Below are positions 1-8,156 of a DNA stretch of 12,358 nucleotides, one piece after another. The notes beneath the pieces were generated by a model. It did no database searches. It worked only from the letters and a program-made list of their open reading frames with translations, and was not told the DNA's origin. Numbering within the stretch: the stretch's first letter is position 1; each line of letters starts with the position of its first letter. The position numbers were made by a program, and so were the translations under genes. This DNA comes from Isohypsibius dastychi. Taxonomy: Eukaryota; Tardigrada; Eutardigrada; Parachela; Isohypsibiidae. The DNA lies in contig JAQIWT010001118.1 in the NCBI GenBank assembly GCA_034696485.1, positions 1-12,358 on the forward strand. Reading direction: 5' to 3'.

Positions 1-2
1 TA

Positions 3-170
3 TTTCCTCTCGCATTTTGGAATAACCTTCCGCAATATGTCCCACGAGCATCTGGCCGGGGGACGCCCGAAGGTATTCCACAAGTCTTCTTGATGGAATT
101 TTCTCACAATGCACGAACTGTGCTTGTCAAAGGCTCACACTATTTAAGATACCAAAGTGCTAGGGTTTGA
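3..170 (+). CDS. Possible 3'-terminal coding fragment of an upstream gene
   Basis: A frame is open from the left edge for 55 codons and ends in TGA at 168-170. The peptide has a balanced composition, with short stretches such as LMEFSHNARTV and KGSHYLRYQ. I do not recognise a family. A 55-codon open run is not rare by chance in six frames, and the frame starting at base 1 is also open to about 93. There is no AATAAA close behind the stop. It could be the last exon of a gene to the left, or chance. The call rests only on the open frame at the edge. Confidence 0.2.
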   Translation, partial: FPLAFWNNLPQYVPRASGRGTPEGIPQVFLMEFSHNARTVLVKGSHYLRYQSARV

Positions 171-532
171 TAAAGCACGCTGTATTGCAACGTGCTAAGC
201 TAGTTAACTTGCACTCCTATGGGAGAAATTCTTGAACACCTTTGGTAATTCGGCGAACTGTTAAACTCAATATGTCTTTGAATATGCAAATCACGTGAAG
301 AGCAGCTGATGATGAGAGAGGCTTCTAAATGACGACAAACTGCCTTACACTTGAGCGCACATGGGGGTGGGGGGGTGGACTAGTAGGGCAGGCCCAAAGG
401 CGTCCATCATTATTGGTCTGCCCCTTCGATTATACGCCTCCTTGATTATAGTCGTGTTTCGATTAGCGATCCATTCTGCTTGAAAGAAAGTCAGTTGCAC
501 ATTTTGAGTTTTCAAATCTGACACAATCGAAA
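171..532 (+). promoter_or_regulatory. Upstream region of gene 1 with G-tract and GATTA cluster
   Basis: This stretch of about 360 nt has no convincing reading frame. It contains the G-tract at 363-375 (five G, T, seven G), an inverted repeat TGGAC (376-380) / GTCCA (402-406), a second inverted repeat GGGCAG (386-391) / CTGCCC (418-423), and three GATTA words starting at 428, 444 and 461. There is no clear TATA box, and the transcription start cannot be placed. It is called a promoter region because of its position directly upstream of the gene 1 start codon, which is inference. Confidence 0.4.
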
Positions 533-3309
533 ATGTCTCGTAGCCCGCGTCGTCGCTTGGTCATCCCAAGAATGGATATCCCCGATGAATTCCGCGATGG
601 TCTGCTACCAGATGAGCCCCAACAAGCGCCACCTGAACCGGAGCTCCTTCATCATACCACTTCTTCGCCGTCATTATTAGGAGCTTCTCCAATGATGGAC
701 CGATTGACCGTCAACCACCACACTACCCCCACACCATCATCACCTCGTTCGCGCAAGAGCAGCGATAGCGACTCGTCCGATTTCGCAGTCAGCAGTCTAA
801 CCTACCGCGACTTTTTCCCCAAGATGCTGGAAGAAGGTGCGACGTTTAGCAATCCTGTCTACGAAGAGTTTGGGATACTTGTGACACGAGCCAATCACTG
901 GCTCAATAGCCATCGTGAATTTGAAGTTTTGAACGTGGAGTGCTTTGAGATTCTGGCGGTGCCCAACAGCAAAACCGTTGACCCGAACAAAGGTAAGAGA
1001 TTTTTTTCTTTTAGAGCAAACCTGATCGACCGTAAAGTGAGTGCATCTAGAGTGTATGAAGTCTGTCCCTATATTGACCGAAGATGAAGTTCAAAAATCA
1101 TTTTCAATGATAATCCCATCGATCCCAAGTGCGGAAACGGTGAACTGGGATTAGACTCCGGCGCTTTGCAAATAGAGTGTAGCTTAACTTTCACATATTT
1201 GGCATAGCTATGGGGTATTCCGAGTTCGGTGAAGGTCTTTATTATCTTAGCTGTCTCGAGTATCTCTCCTGTAGTACTCTTCTTGCTTGAATGGTAGCAG
1301 GTTAAGCTAAAGGTCACCTCTTAACCGGAAGAGTTGGCAAGACCAGAAGTAACAACTTGCATGCATCACATGCATAGTTGCAATATCAGACCACGCACGT
1401 TTTGAAACAGAGCCCACACTCAACAGACTAGTCTGGATACAGAATTTGGGTTGATCGTCTGGAAACTTAACGGAGTGGAACGGTGTGTCTGAGTAATGGG
1501 ACAATTCAGCTCTTCAGCATGCAGTTATCTCGAATCCGGCTGCACAGTCGCAACAGTCCGATCATAATTTCAAAAAACCTAGCTCCATGCGTCGAGACTC
1601 AATACATTATTCAAAAGGTCAATAAGCAGACATGTCCAGTTGTTTCACAATTGTGATCCAATGTTGTGCGTTACTGGTGAACGTTATTTGGAGCAATTAT
1701 CAATGAAACCGAGCTGATGCATGGCAGTTTCAAAATCTTATTCTTGAGATTAATTACATGATCACGAGCGACGATCGATCAATTAACTAAACCAACGTTT
1801 TTAAGCCGGGATTGTGAGTGACATTAGTTGTTTTTCAGCTTCCTACTTTGAAACGCATCGCGACTGGACAGAGTTTGTCCGTGGTCTGCGCATGTGGCTC
1901 ATTCCAGCACTGAGCCGAGTGAAAAAGGGCAACGCTGGCTACCTGCGATACTTTGATGTTGTTCCGGAATGCACTCATGCCGGCATCGTTTCCATCGATT
2001 ACACCAGACTAAGTGGATTAGTCGAAGCCTTGAACGACAAATTGCGTCATAGCCCAATCAATGGCGACGTTCTAGCGGTGCAAACATTGACCCTAAGATT
2101 CCACTCTAATGGTATGCATTCTTCCCTTTACAAATACTCTTACAACCCTCAAACATCTACTCGACCGATAAACTTTTATTCTGTAGAGGGGGTCGATTCC
2201 AACATCACATGCTTCTCACTACACGGACAAAAGCAGAAAATCCGATTGTATTTCCTTCGAGTCTTCTACATGGAGTTTGGCGAACCGATTGGGAAAATCG
2301 AGTGCCTGGAAGAAATTGGTAAACTCGCGCGGCATCCATAAATTCATAAAGTAACTGGTGGAGTTGTTCGCAGGGATCGCCGATTTCGTGCCGCAAATCT
2401 TGCGTCATCCGACCGCGGGGCGACAACATATCGAGCCACTTAGCGCCGTAGTAACCCGTGCTGGAGACTGGTTCATTCGCTACCAAGAGGAAGACCGACC
2501 GGGCTTACGAATTGTCAACATGCAGACTGTATGCTTGCATGTGAAAGATGCGAAAAACATAGATACCCAACAGACCTTCTACATGTCCTTGGGGGATGGC
2601 GAGCGGTTTCTCTATGAATTACGATTTATACGCCTGATCTATGCACGCCAGACCAAGATCGTCTCCCAGGACCCCCATGCCTTCCCTCGAGTCTTCATGA
2701 AATTGTTCTGTCCAACTCAGACGACGGGTGGGAGTGAGACCCACTCTAAACGTCAACCGAAATTCACAACGGTCCCTGACATGGTTGGCCGCATTCAAGA
2801 GTGGATCTCCACGGACCGTCCGCCGATTATTGGGATTGAAACACATGGTTACAGGTTTGTATTATTCACGCATCACTTTTCTCCCCATTTGACACTGAGT
2901 GTAATCTAGTACGTACGTTGGTGATGAGATACTCATCACGGCGGAGAGTCCGTATCTTTACGATCAGGGACATGAAGACAAGTTCTGGATTCAATCGATT
3001 CGAGTCTACTACGAGTCGGACTATGTAGATTCTTCGCAAGAACTTCCACTGTCTTCGAGGAAAGATCGACGTGGAAGCTCGATTCATGGGAGGAAGCCGC
3101 TGGAGGGCAAACTTTCAGGCCCAGGGTCGCCACTTGCGACGACCTCACATCTCACCCCTGAAGCTGCTAATGGACCTGAAATTTCACCGAGGAACGACCG
3201 ACGAAGAAGCACTGCTGGAGATATTCGGAAAGATGAGTTGGTCAAGGAAGCGCGAGATGGTGGTGGAAAGGAGACGCCAAAATCGGATAAAGACTGTACC
3301 ATTTGTTAA
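533..3309 (+). CDS. Uncharacterised protein of four tandem domain repeats with C-terminal CaaX-like motif
   Basis: Five exons join in frame: 533-992, 1839-2111, 2187-2318, 2374-2854 and 2910-3309 (TAA 3307-3309), giving 581 aa. All introns are GT-AG; phases are 1, 1, 1 and 2. The ATG has A at -3. Residues 1-90 are Ser/Pro/Arg-rich and look disordered. Residues 108-485 read as four diverged copies of one module (about 108-176, 202-276, 305-380, 419-485). Each has an amphipathic stretch (VTRANHWL, LVEALNDKL, VTRAGDWF, GRIQEWI), then a strand-like motif (VECFEI, VQTLTL, MQTVCL, IETHGY), then an Arg-centred aromatic strand (VRGLRMW, LYFLRVFY, LRFIRLIY, IQSIRVYY). Residues 486-577 are charged and Ser/Pro-rich, and the protein ends CTIC, a possible prenylation signal. 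No transmembrane segment or signal peptide is visible. I do not recognise the family, and the function is unknown. Confidence 0.82.
993..1838 (+). other. Intron 1 of gene 1 (846 nt)
   Basis: The donor is GGTAAGAG and the acceptor TTTTTCAG. Joining its flanks restores a codon (G+CT, Ala154) and keeps the frame open through module 1. It is ten or more times longer than the other introns of this gene. Inside I see no RNA gene or convincing exon. There is one imperfect inverted repeat, with arms CAACTTGCAT (1353-1362) and ATGCATAGTTG (1370-1380). Small open frames on the minus strand have no recognisable content. Confidence 0.75.
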
Positions 3310-3648
3310 AACTGTACGAATTTGATGTGACATTTTGCTGTACCTGACATTGTTTTGGCTCGGCATATTCAAGTTAGAAAGTTTCGTCAGAGCGTAAAAA
3401 GTGAAACCCTGACCAATGGGTGAAGCGTGGTAACTCAAATTAGAAGTTTCTACTCACGAGTAACTTAGGAGTGGCCGAATCTTACAATCTGGAAGTTGAC
3501 CTTATGGCCATCTAGAAGCCGCATTCGTGTTCCTTTCCCCAACGTAGCTTGAATCCCAAACAGCCAAAACATCCGGATTGATCAGTTCACGGGTAAATGT
3601 TTGAGCATATCCTTTGACCATAACATAAAAACGAGGTGTTCATTCATC

Positions 3649-3658
3649 AATAAATAAA
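3649..3658 (+). terminator. Polyadenylation signal of gene 1
   Basis: Two overlapping AATAAA hexamers lie 340 nt after the gene 1 stop and before the intergenic G-tract. This is the first canonical signal downstream of the gene on the coding strand. The cleavage site itself cannot be seen. Confidence 0.65.
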
Positions 3659-3689
3659 CCGAGCTACGTCGACAACAGAGCACATGAAC

Positions 3690-3718
3690 ATGGACCCATG
3701 GTATGGGTGCTTGTCCAT
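3690..3718. repeat. Nested inverted repeat next to the second G-tract
   Basis: ACCCAT (3694-3699) and ATGGGT (3703-3708) form a perfect 6-bp inverted repeat around a 3-nt spacer. ATGG (3690-3693) and CCAT (3715-3718) extend it, with an unpaired GCTTGT on one side. The 12-G tract begins five bases later. Biological role is unknown. Confidence 0.5.
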
Positions 3719-3722
3719 TAAA

Positions 3723-3734
3723 GGGGGGGGGGGG
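3723..3734 (+). repeat. Poly-G tract (12 G)
   Basis: An uninterrupted run of 12 G on the coding strand, about 65 nt after the gene 1 poly(A) signals and 211 nt before the gene 2 start. A tract this long is unlikely to be coding. It resembles the other two intergenic G-tracts at 363-375 and 7322-7333. Confidence 0.9.
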
Positions 3735-3779
3735 TTATGGGAAAGTACACCGCTGAAATTGCCAGAAGTGTTGATCTTT

Positions 3780-3823
3780 CGATGTTGTTCTTTCGATTGT
3801 TCGTCCGATGTTGTTCTTTCGAT
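3780..3823. repeat. 18-nt direct repeat, period 26
   Basis: The word CGATGTTGTTCTTTCGAT occurs at 3780-3797 and again at 3806-3823, with eight bases between. The flanks carry further partial TTCGAT copies. It lies about 120-165 nt upstream of the gene 2 start codon, so it may be part of the promoter or leader. It could equally be a local tandem duplication without function. Confidence 0.8.
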
Positions 3824-3944
3824 GAGGCCTGAATCTGATCGCCGTGATTGCGAAAGAAAGAACTGTTATGAAAGCGTGGTCTGAAGCGGTAATTCCAAAA
3901 CTGTTCAGATTTATGTTTTTATCGTGTGCAGAGGAAGCTGCCTT

Positions 3945-6900
3945 ATGAAAATGGCCTGGGAACCTCGGACAGCAACAACGTCTTCTTCGTTTGATTCCGA
4001 CTTCTTCCACTTATCCCAAGACTCCAACCGCCGTTCTAACAACTATTTAGCGAGTTCTCAAGACAGCCTACGGATTCCTTCGCCGTACCAACGTCCACCT
4101 GGTCGATGTGAGCGGGAGAAGAAGGCGGAACGAAAACGGAGTAATTCGAGAAGTTCTTCTGAGGAATTCTACTTTGCAAAACGGGAGTCCAGTTCGAATA
4201 AAAGGATTCCAAAAAGTAACCAAGTCGGTGGGAGTACGGAAAAAAGCCAGGGAAATGCTGCAAAATGGTGGAATCGAAATGAGCCTCAACAGGAAGTTTC
4301 GGATGTTTGGAAAAAGTCGGAAAACGTTTGGGCTGAAGATGATTTTTTTGACGACCTGAATGAATCCAAATACGCTGTTTCTACGAAGAAACCTTCTGGG
4401 AACTCAAAGAGCAGCCAGTTGACGACGGAAAATGGTCAGAACAAAGTTTTCAGGTGAAAGAAACTCATATTCCTTCCTCCATAATATTTTCTCCTGAATG
4501 AATAGAACATATTTGAATGTTGGGTTTATTCTCTGAGTTTAATTTTGTTTTACTTTCGCAGGACTTTCCTCACCTCAGCAGTTGCTGGAGTAGATTCGAT
4601 TCCTTCAAAGAAGCTCTTGATTGGGAAACCGAAAGTTCGACCGGAAGTTGTCAGGAATAATATTATGACTGTGGCCCGAACGGAAATATCACCTGGAAAA
4701 AAACGCAAGATCGCTTTGTTATCAATCTCTGCTGAGCCGGATTCCGGGACCAAAACTTCCTCCAGAAAAAAAATCCAAGCCGACACAGATTCAGATTCGG
4801 ATTCTGGAAGACGATCCTGCTCTTCCTCTCTTGTTGTTGGAAAGAAGAGGTCGGTTGTTGGACCGACGCTTGATACGGAAATTGAGAAGAATTTGTTGTC
4901 GGATATTTTTATGGAACTCGATGAGAAATTCGAAGAAAACATCGATGATGATGAAAAGGTTGAGGTCACCACCGGAAGCGAAAAAGTGGTGGATGTCGTA
5001 AAGAAAGAAAAGCAGAATGTTGTGAGGAGGGGAGTTGTGCCGGTGATCGGAGAGATTATGCAACTGAACATGGTTGGAGCTGGTTTGAAAAGTGAGTCGA
5101 ATTAGAGACTAGATTGCTAATGAGATTATGGCATCGAATTTTGTATTAAATTCTTGGTTGGGGAGTTGTAACTTGGAGACCTCTTTTGTTCTTTAGAAGT
5201 TTTCTGAACCGCGTCATTTATTTTTAGGAAACATCCCAGCTTGTGAGAATTCCGTTAATCATGCTTCCGTTACTGGTAATTTGACGGAGAAGGTGAGGAA
5301 GGCGGAGGAGAAAATCGTCAAGAAACAGATCTCGACCCCGAAACCAACTTCTTCCACGGCAAATACTCGAGCCGCTCCCGGTTATTTGGATCTACAGTCG
5401 ATTCTTTCGTCTCTTCCAGGTACCTACCCTGATGTAATGCAGCTAGCCTCAGCTTAATATTTCATAAGATTCTTAGTTAACCGCGCTTTTACAACTTGAA
5501 ATTCGGGAGTTTTATTCATATTATCAATGATATTTTTCTGCCAAAAATATTCTTCTCGGTTTTTCATTTCCATAAAAAATTTTGTCTCTGTATATTTAAG
5601 TCAAAAAAAATATTGGTAAAATAGGAAAATGCTATAAAATGAACCTATAGGTGAGTTGCTAGATATATGTTTGATAAGTACTGGATTCCTCAACAGGAGA
5701 AAGTGATTCTGTTCAAAATCTGATTTTGTATATTGCCAGCGACCAAAACTTTCTCCCCTAAGTATGATGTTTTATTTAAATTTCATTCACATTAATCTAT
5801 ATTCCAGACGATGCCAGCTGGGCAGTTAGCGGACACGATGCAGCTCGTGCAAGTGGGCGATATTTGCAACGCCGAGAAAGTAACGTTAAAGTGAGTTTTC
5901 TTTCTTTATTGATGACTATGTTGTATTTTATATAGATTTGATTTCGAACATTCCTTTCTGTTGTAGAAAAACCGAGTGTGTATTCGATGTGGAAAGTCCG
6001 ATCATCGCCGAGGTGATTTATGCCAGTCTTCCAGTTGCACGCTTTGTCATGGAAATGACCACCGGAAGGAGCATTGCCCATTTTCCGATTCCGTTAACGC
6101 AGTCACTTGCACCAGATGTTTCAAATCCGGCCATATTGATGTCACTTGTCCGGAAATCTGGCGCCAGTTTCACAGCACCGTAAGATGGAATTAACGTAAA
6201 AGCTGAGTCTCACGTTTTTAGGAAAAAAGGACCTTTTTTTTGATGTTTGAGAATTTTGTTTCTGTTTCTGTTTCTTGGTATCGCAGTTTCCATTTCAAGT
6301 TTAAAATCATAGATAACTCCCGTGGACCCTCAGAAAACTGCAGTGGTGCCGGCACAGAAGAAGGCCACGTCCTGCGGAAATTGTGGAGCGTTCGGACATT
6401 TTGCTCATGTAAGTATTACTTTATTATTATTATTTTGTAAGTATTACGGTAGTTCCTTTTATAACTGATAAGTTTGTTTTTGTGTTCTTGATTAGTTTGT
6501 CTGAATTTTGAATACTTTGATCTGCCTCTGGGTTCTGTCCATTTTTTCCCAACTCAGAACATTGTTTTGTGATTCTGGATATGATCGCTGGACACGTGGG
6601 CGGAAGCTTCCAAAAACACTGACTTTGTTTATCAACTCTGAACCATTTTTTGTGACAAATTATTTTCAAGATTTATTGAATATTTTCTATATTTGTTCAA
6701 ACCATTTTTTGTGATAATGGATTTGGTGTGTGAAGACGGAAATAATAAGTGAGCTGAACCCCACTGTTAGAAATTATTTATCTGTTTTCGCATGTCAAAT
6801 GCTTTTTCCTTTCGTAGAGCTGCCAAAAGAAGTTGTTCGATCGGTCAGCCAGCGGATTCCCTCATCCAAAAATTGAGAAATACGACGCATTCGGGTCACA

Positions 6901-7051
6901 TCTTTCACCTCACGAAGACTCACCACTGGACTTCTTTTACAGCGTTCTTTCAGATACATCTTCACCGGTCGCAGGAACATCCTCTTCAAGCAAACCCGTT
7001 TCCCCCTTTAAAAATAAAACCAAAAGGTCAATGCGGACCGCTTTTCGCTGA
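3945..7051 (+). CDS. ZCCHC7: ZCCHC7/Air-like zinc-knuckle subunit of the TRAMP complex
   Basis: Seven exons join in phase: 3945-4453, 4562-5091, 5228-5419, 5808-5890, 5967-6179, 6313-6408 and 6818-7051 (TGA 7049-7051), giving 618 aa. The known role of the family is RNA binding in the nuclear/nucleolar TRAMP complex, with a TENT4/Trf4 poly(A) polymerase and the MTR4 helicase, feeding RNAs to the exosome. Residues 1-438 are charged, Ser-rich and look disordered, with Trp-rich and acidic patches around 130-150. Four CCHC knuckles follow: Cys443-Cys457, Cys462-Cys475, Cys486-Cys499 and Cys530-Cys543. The third runs into CPEIWRQFH (499-507), the hallmark linker of this family (IWRxY in yeast Air proteins, IWRQYH in human ZCCHC7). 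The tail after the last knuckle is Ser/Pro-rich. It is longer than human ZCCHC7 because of its N-terminal part. The ATG at 3951 has a better start context (A at -3, G at +4) than the one at 3945. The first human knuckle appears to be missing. Confidence 0.88.
5420..5807 (+). other. Intron 3 of gene 2 (388 nt)
   Basis: An AT-rich intron with donor GGTACCTA and acceptor TATTCCAG. Removing it restores an Asp codon (G+AC) and links the Ser/Lys-rich exon 3 to the short exon 4. I see no RNA gene, repeat or additional exon in it. Confidence 0.75.
6409..6817 (+). other. Intron 6 of gene 2 (409 nt), splitting the last zinc knuckle
   Basis: A phase-0 intron with a strong donor (GTAAGTATT) and acceptor TTCGTAG. 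It separates the first two Cys and the His of the fourth knuckle (exon 6) from its last Cys, the second codon of exon 7. It is AT-rich with TTATTATTATTATT simple sequence near 6420, and holds nothing else recognisable. Confidence 0.8.
7013..7018 (+). terminator. AATAAA inside the last coding exon of gene 2
   Basis: A canonical AATAAA lies about 30 nt before the gene 2 stop codon. I see no other AATAAA or ATTAAA in the next several hundred bases; the next AATAAA is at 8151. If this copy is used, the 3' UTR would be almost absent. If not, the gene relies on a variant signal or on the distant one. Confidence 0.3.
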
Positions 7052-7196
7052 TCAAAACTGAGTTCAAGTTTCATTTTGTTTCTGTTTTATTTTTGCAAAT
7101 TGATTCTTTTATTTGGTGGAAAACAACACTTTGCGCATTTTTGCGCCTTTTTCGTCTCTGGATACCTTCTTTCGTTATTTTCTCACAGCTGATGAA

Positions 7197-7224
7197 ATCC
7201 CGAAACTATGATCCCGAAACTATG
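7197..7224. repeat. Perfect 14-nt tandem duplication
   Basis: The word ATCCCGAAACTATG is repeated head to tail at 7197-7210 and 7211-7224. It follows an acceptor-like TCTCACAG and lies about 100 nt before the third G-tract. No function is evident. Confidence 0.85.
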
Positions 7225-7299
7225 CGACATGACTCAAGCTGATGATGAATATCTGCGTTTTTTCGGCGAAGTACAAGTTCTGGTGAAATCCATTCGGGG

Positions 7300-7333
7300 T
7301 CCGGCTACGTAGTGACCGGATGGGGGGGGGGGG
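7300..7333 (+). repeat. Inverted repeat followed by poly-G tract (12 G)
   Basis: TCCGG (7300-7304) and CCGGA (7316-7320) are inverted arms enclosing the palindrome CTACGTAG (7305-7312). One base later comes a run of 12 G (7322-7333). The last G together with the following bases makes a consensus splice donor, GTGAGT (7333-7338). The G-tract may therefore end a leader exon. The same G-tract and inverted-repeat pairing occurs in the other two intergenic gaps. Confidence 0.6.
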
Positions 7334-7468
7334 TGAGTCTGAGCTATTGCGAAAAACGAAACGTGGGCTGACTTTGGATTGATCTTCTCTTTCGTTGCAT
7401 TTATTTATTTAACCCTTCAAGGAAGCGTTTTCTCACCTCGAATTTTCTTCCAATATTCATGATTCCAG

Positions 7469-7506
7469 ATTGTTTTGGATGTGAGACGTTGAAACTGGAG
7501 CGTTTG
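7469..7506 (+). other. Candidate non-coding leader exon of gene 3
   Basis: A 38-nt segment between an acceptor-like GATTCCAG with an upstream pyrimidine stretch and a perfect GTGAGT donor at 7507. It has no long open frame that leads into gene 3, so it would be 5' UTR. It could also belong to an alternative 3' end of gene 2. No transcript evidence is available. Confidence 0.3.
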
Positions 7507-8150
7507 GTGAGTGGGAGTCTGTCCAGATTTCCGTAATGTCGGTCTTCGTTCCTTCGCTGTTGCAATACGTATGTTCGTTAATCGTTATCTCAGGGTTAAC
7601 CGAGTTTTCAAAAATTCGATGTCCCCTTTTTCGATAGAGATGTTCATGATTTTCTGGTTGGGCTATGAATCGAGTGAATAATTCCCAACATGTGCGTTCT
7701 TTTTATCACGAGGTTGTTCGTCTGTTAAAAATGGCGCAGTCGGTCATGAGTTTGTAGCAAGCTGGCAGTGAGAGTTGCTGCGACGCAATGTTGCCCAACT
7801 GGCAGGGAAGTGGTTGATTGCGCCGCATTTTCTGTTTTATTTTCTTGTACTTCATTTACTTAATATTTTTTCTATATTCTTCTCGATGTATGTATGTGTA
7901 GTTAGGGTTTTAAAATTGCTATGAAATTTAATTTTTGTGTACAATAATAATACAGAAATTCGGGAAAGGGAAAAATTGACATAATTATCTTCCATTAATT
8001 TTTATCTAATTGAACGTGTGAATTTAACCAAAAATATTTCTAGCACATTCAGAATCGTCCATTCATTATTTAGCTTGAGGTCAGTCAGACAGTTGGATTA
8101 AATCTGATGGTTATTATATTTTTAATTTACGAATTACGCCGTAATGAATG

Positions 8151-8156
8151 AATAAA
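8151..8156 (+). terminator. Intergenic AATAAA, possible distal poly(A) signal
   Basis: The first canonical AATAAA after the gene 2 stop, about 1.1 kb downstream. It could serve a long gene 2 3' UTR, or be chance in AT-rich DNA. Confidence 0.2.

Larger units (their letters stand above)
3310..3944 (+). other. Gene 1 3' UTR and gene 1-gene 2 intergenic region
   Basis: After the gene 1 stop comes about 340 nt of probable 3' UTR, ending near the overlapping AATAAA signals at 3649-3658. Beyond it lie a hairpin-forming repeat at 3690-3718, a 12-G tract at 3723-3734, an 18-nt direct repeat at 3780-3823, and a splice-acceptor-like TGTGCAG ending at 3931, just before the gene 2 start. No protein gene is supported here; short open frames across it have no recognisable content. 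Confidence 0.6.

Noticed and set aside
1069-1504. Minus-strand open frames within gene 1 intron 1
   Set aside because: Short, overlapping, with no family resemblance and no splice or promoter context.
2112-2186. Read-through of gene 1 without removing the 75-nt intron
   Set aside because: The stretch is open and a multiple of three, so it could be coding. However, it has clear GT-AG borders with a pyrimidine-rich acceptor, and its peptide does not fit between the two strands of repeat module 2. An isoform retaining it is possible.
4550-5071. 173-aa open frame on the minus strand opposite gene 2 exon 2
   Set aside because: It is the complement of a Lys/Glu/Asp/Ser-rich coding exon, which yields a Ser/Phe/Thr-rich antisense frame with few stops. 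The + strand frame splices in phase to a recognised family.
6240-6440. 66-aa open frame overlapping gene 2 exon 6
   Set aside because: It runs through the intron and reads exon 6 out of frame. The phase-0 frame of exon 6 supplies a perfect CCHC knuckle with exon 7.
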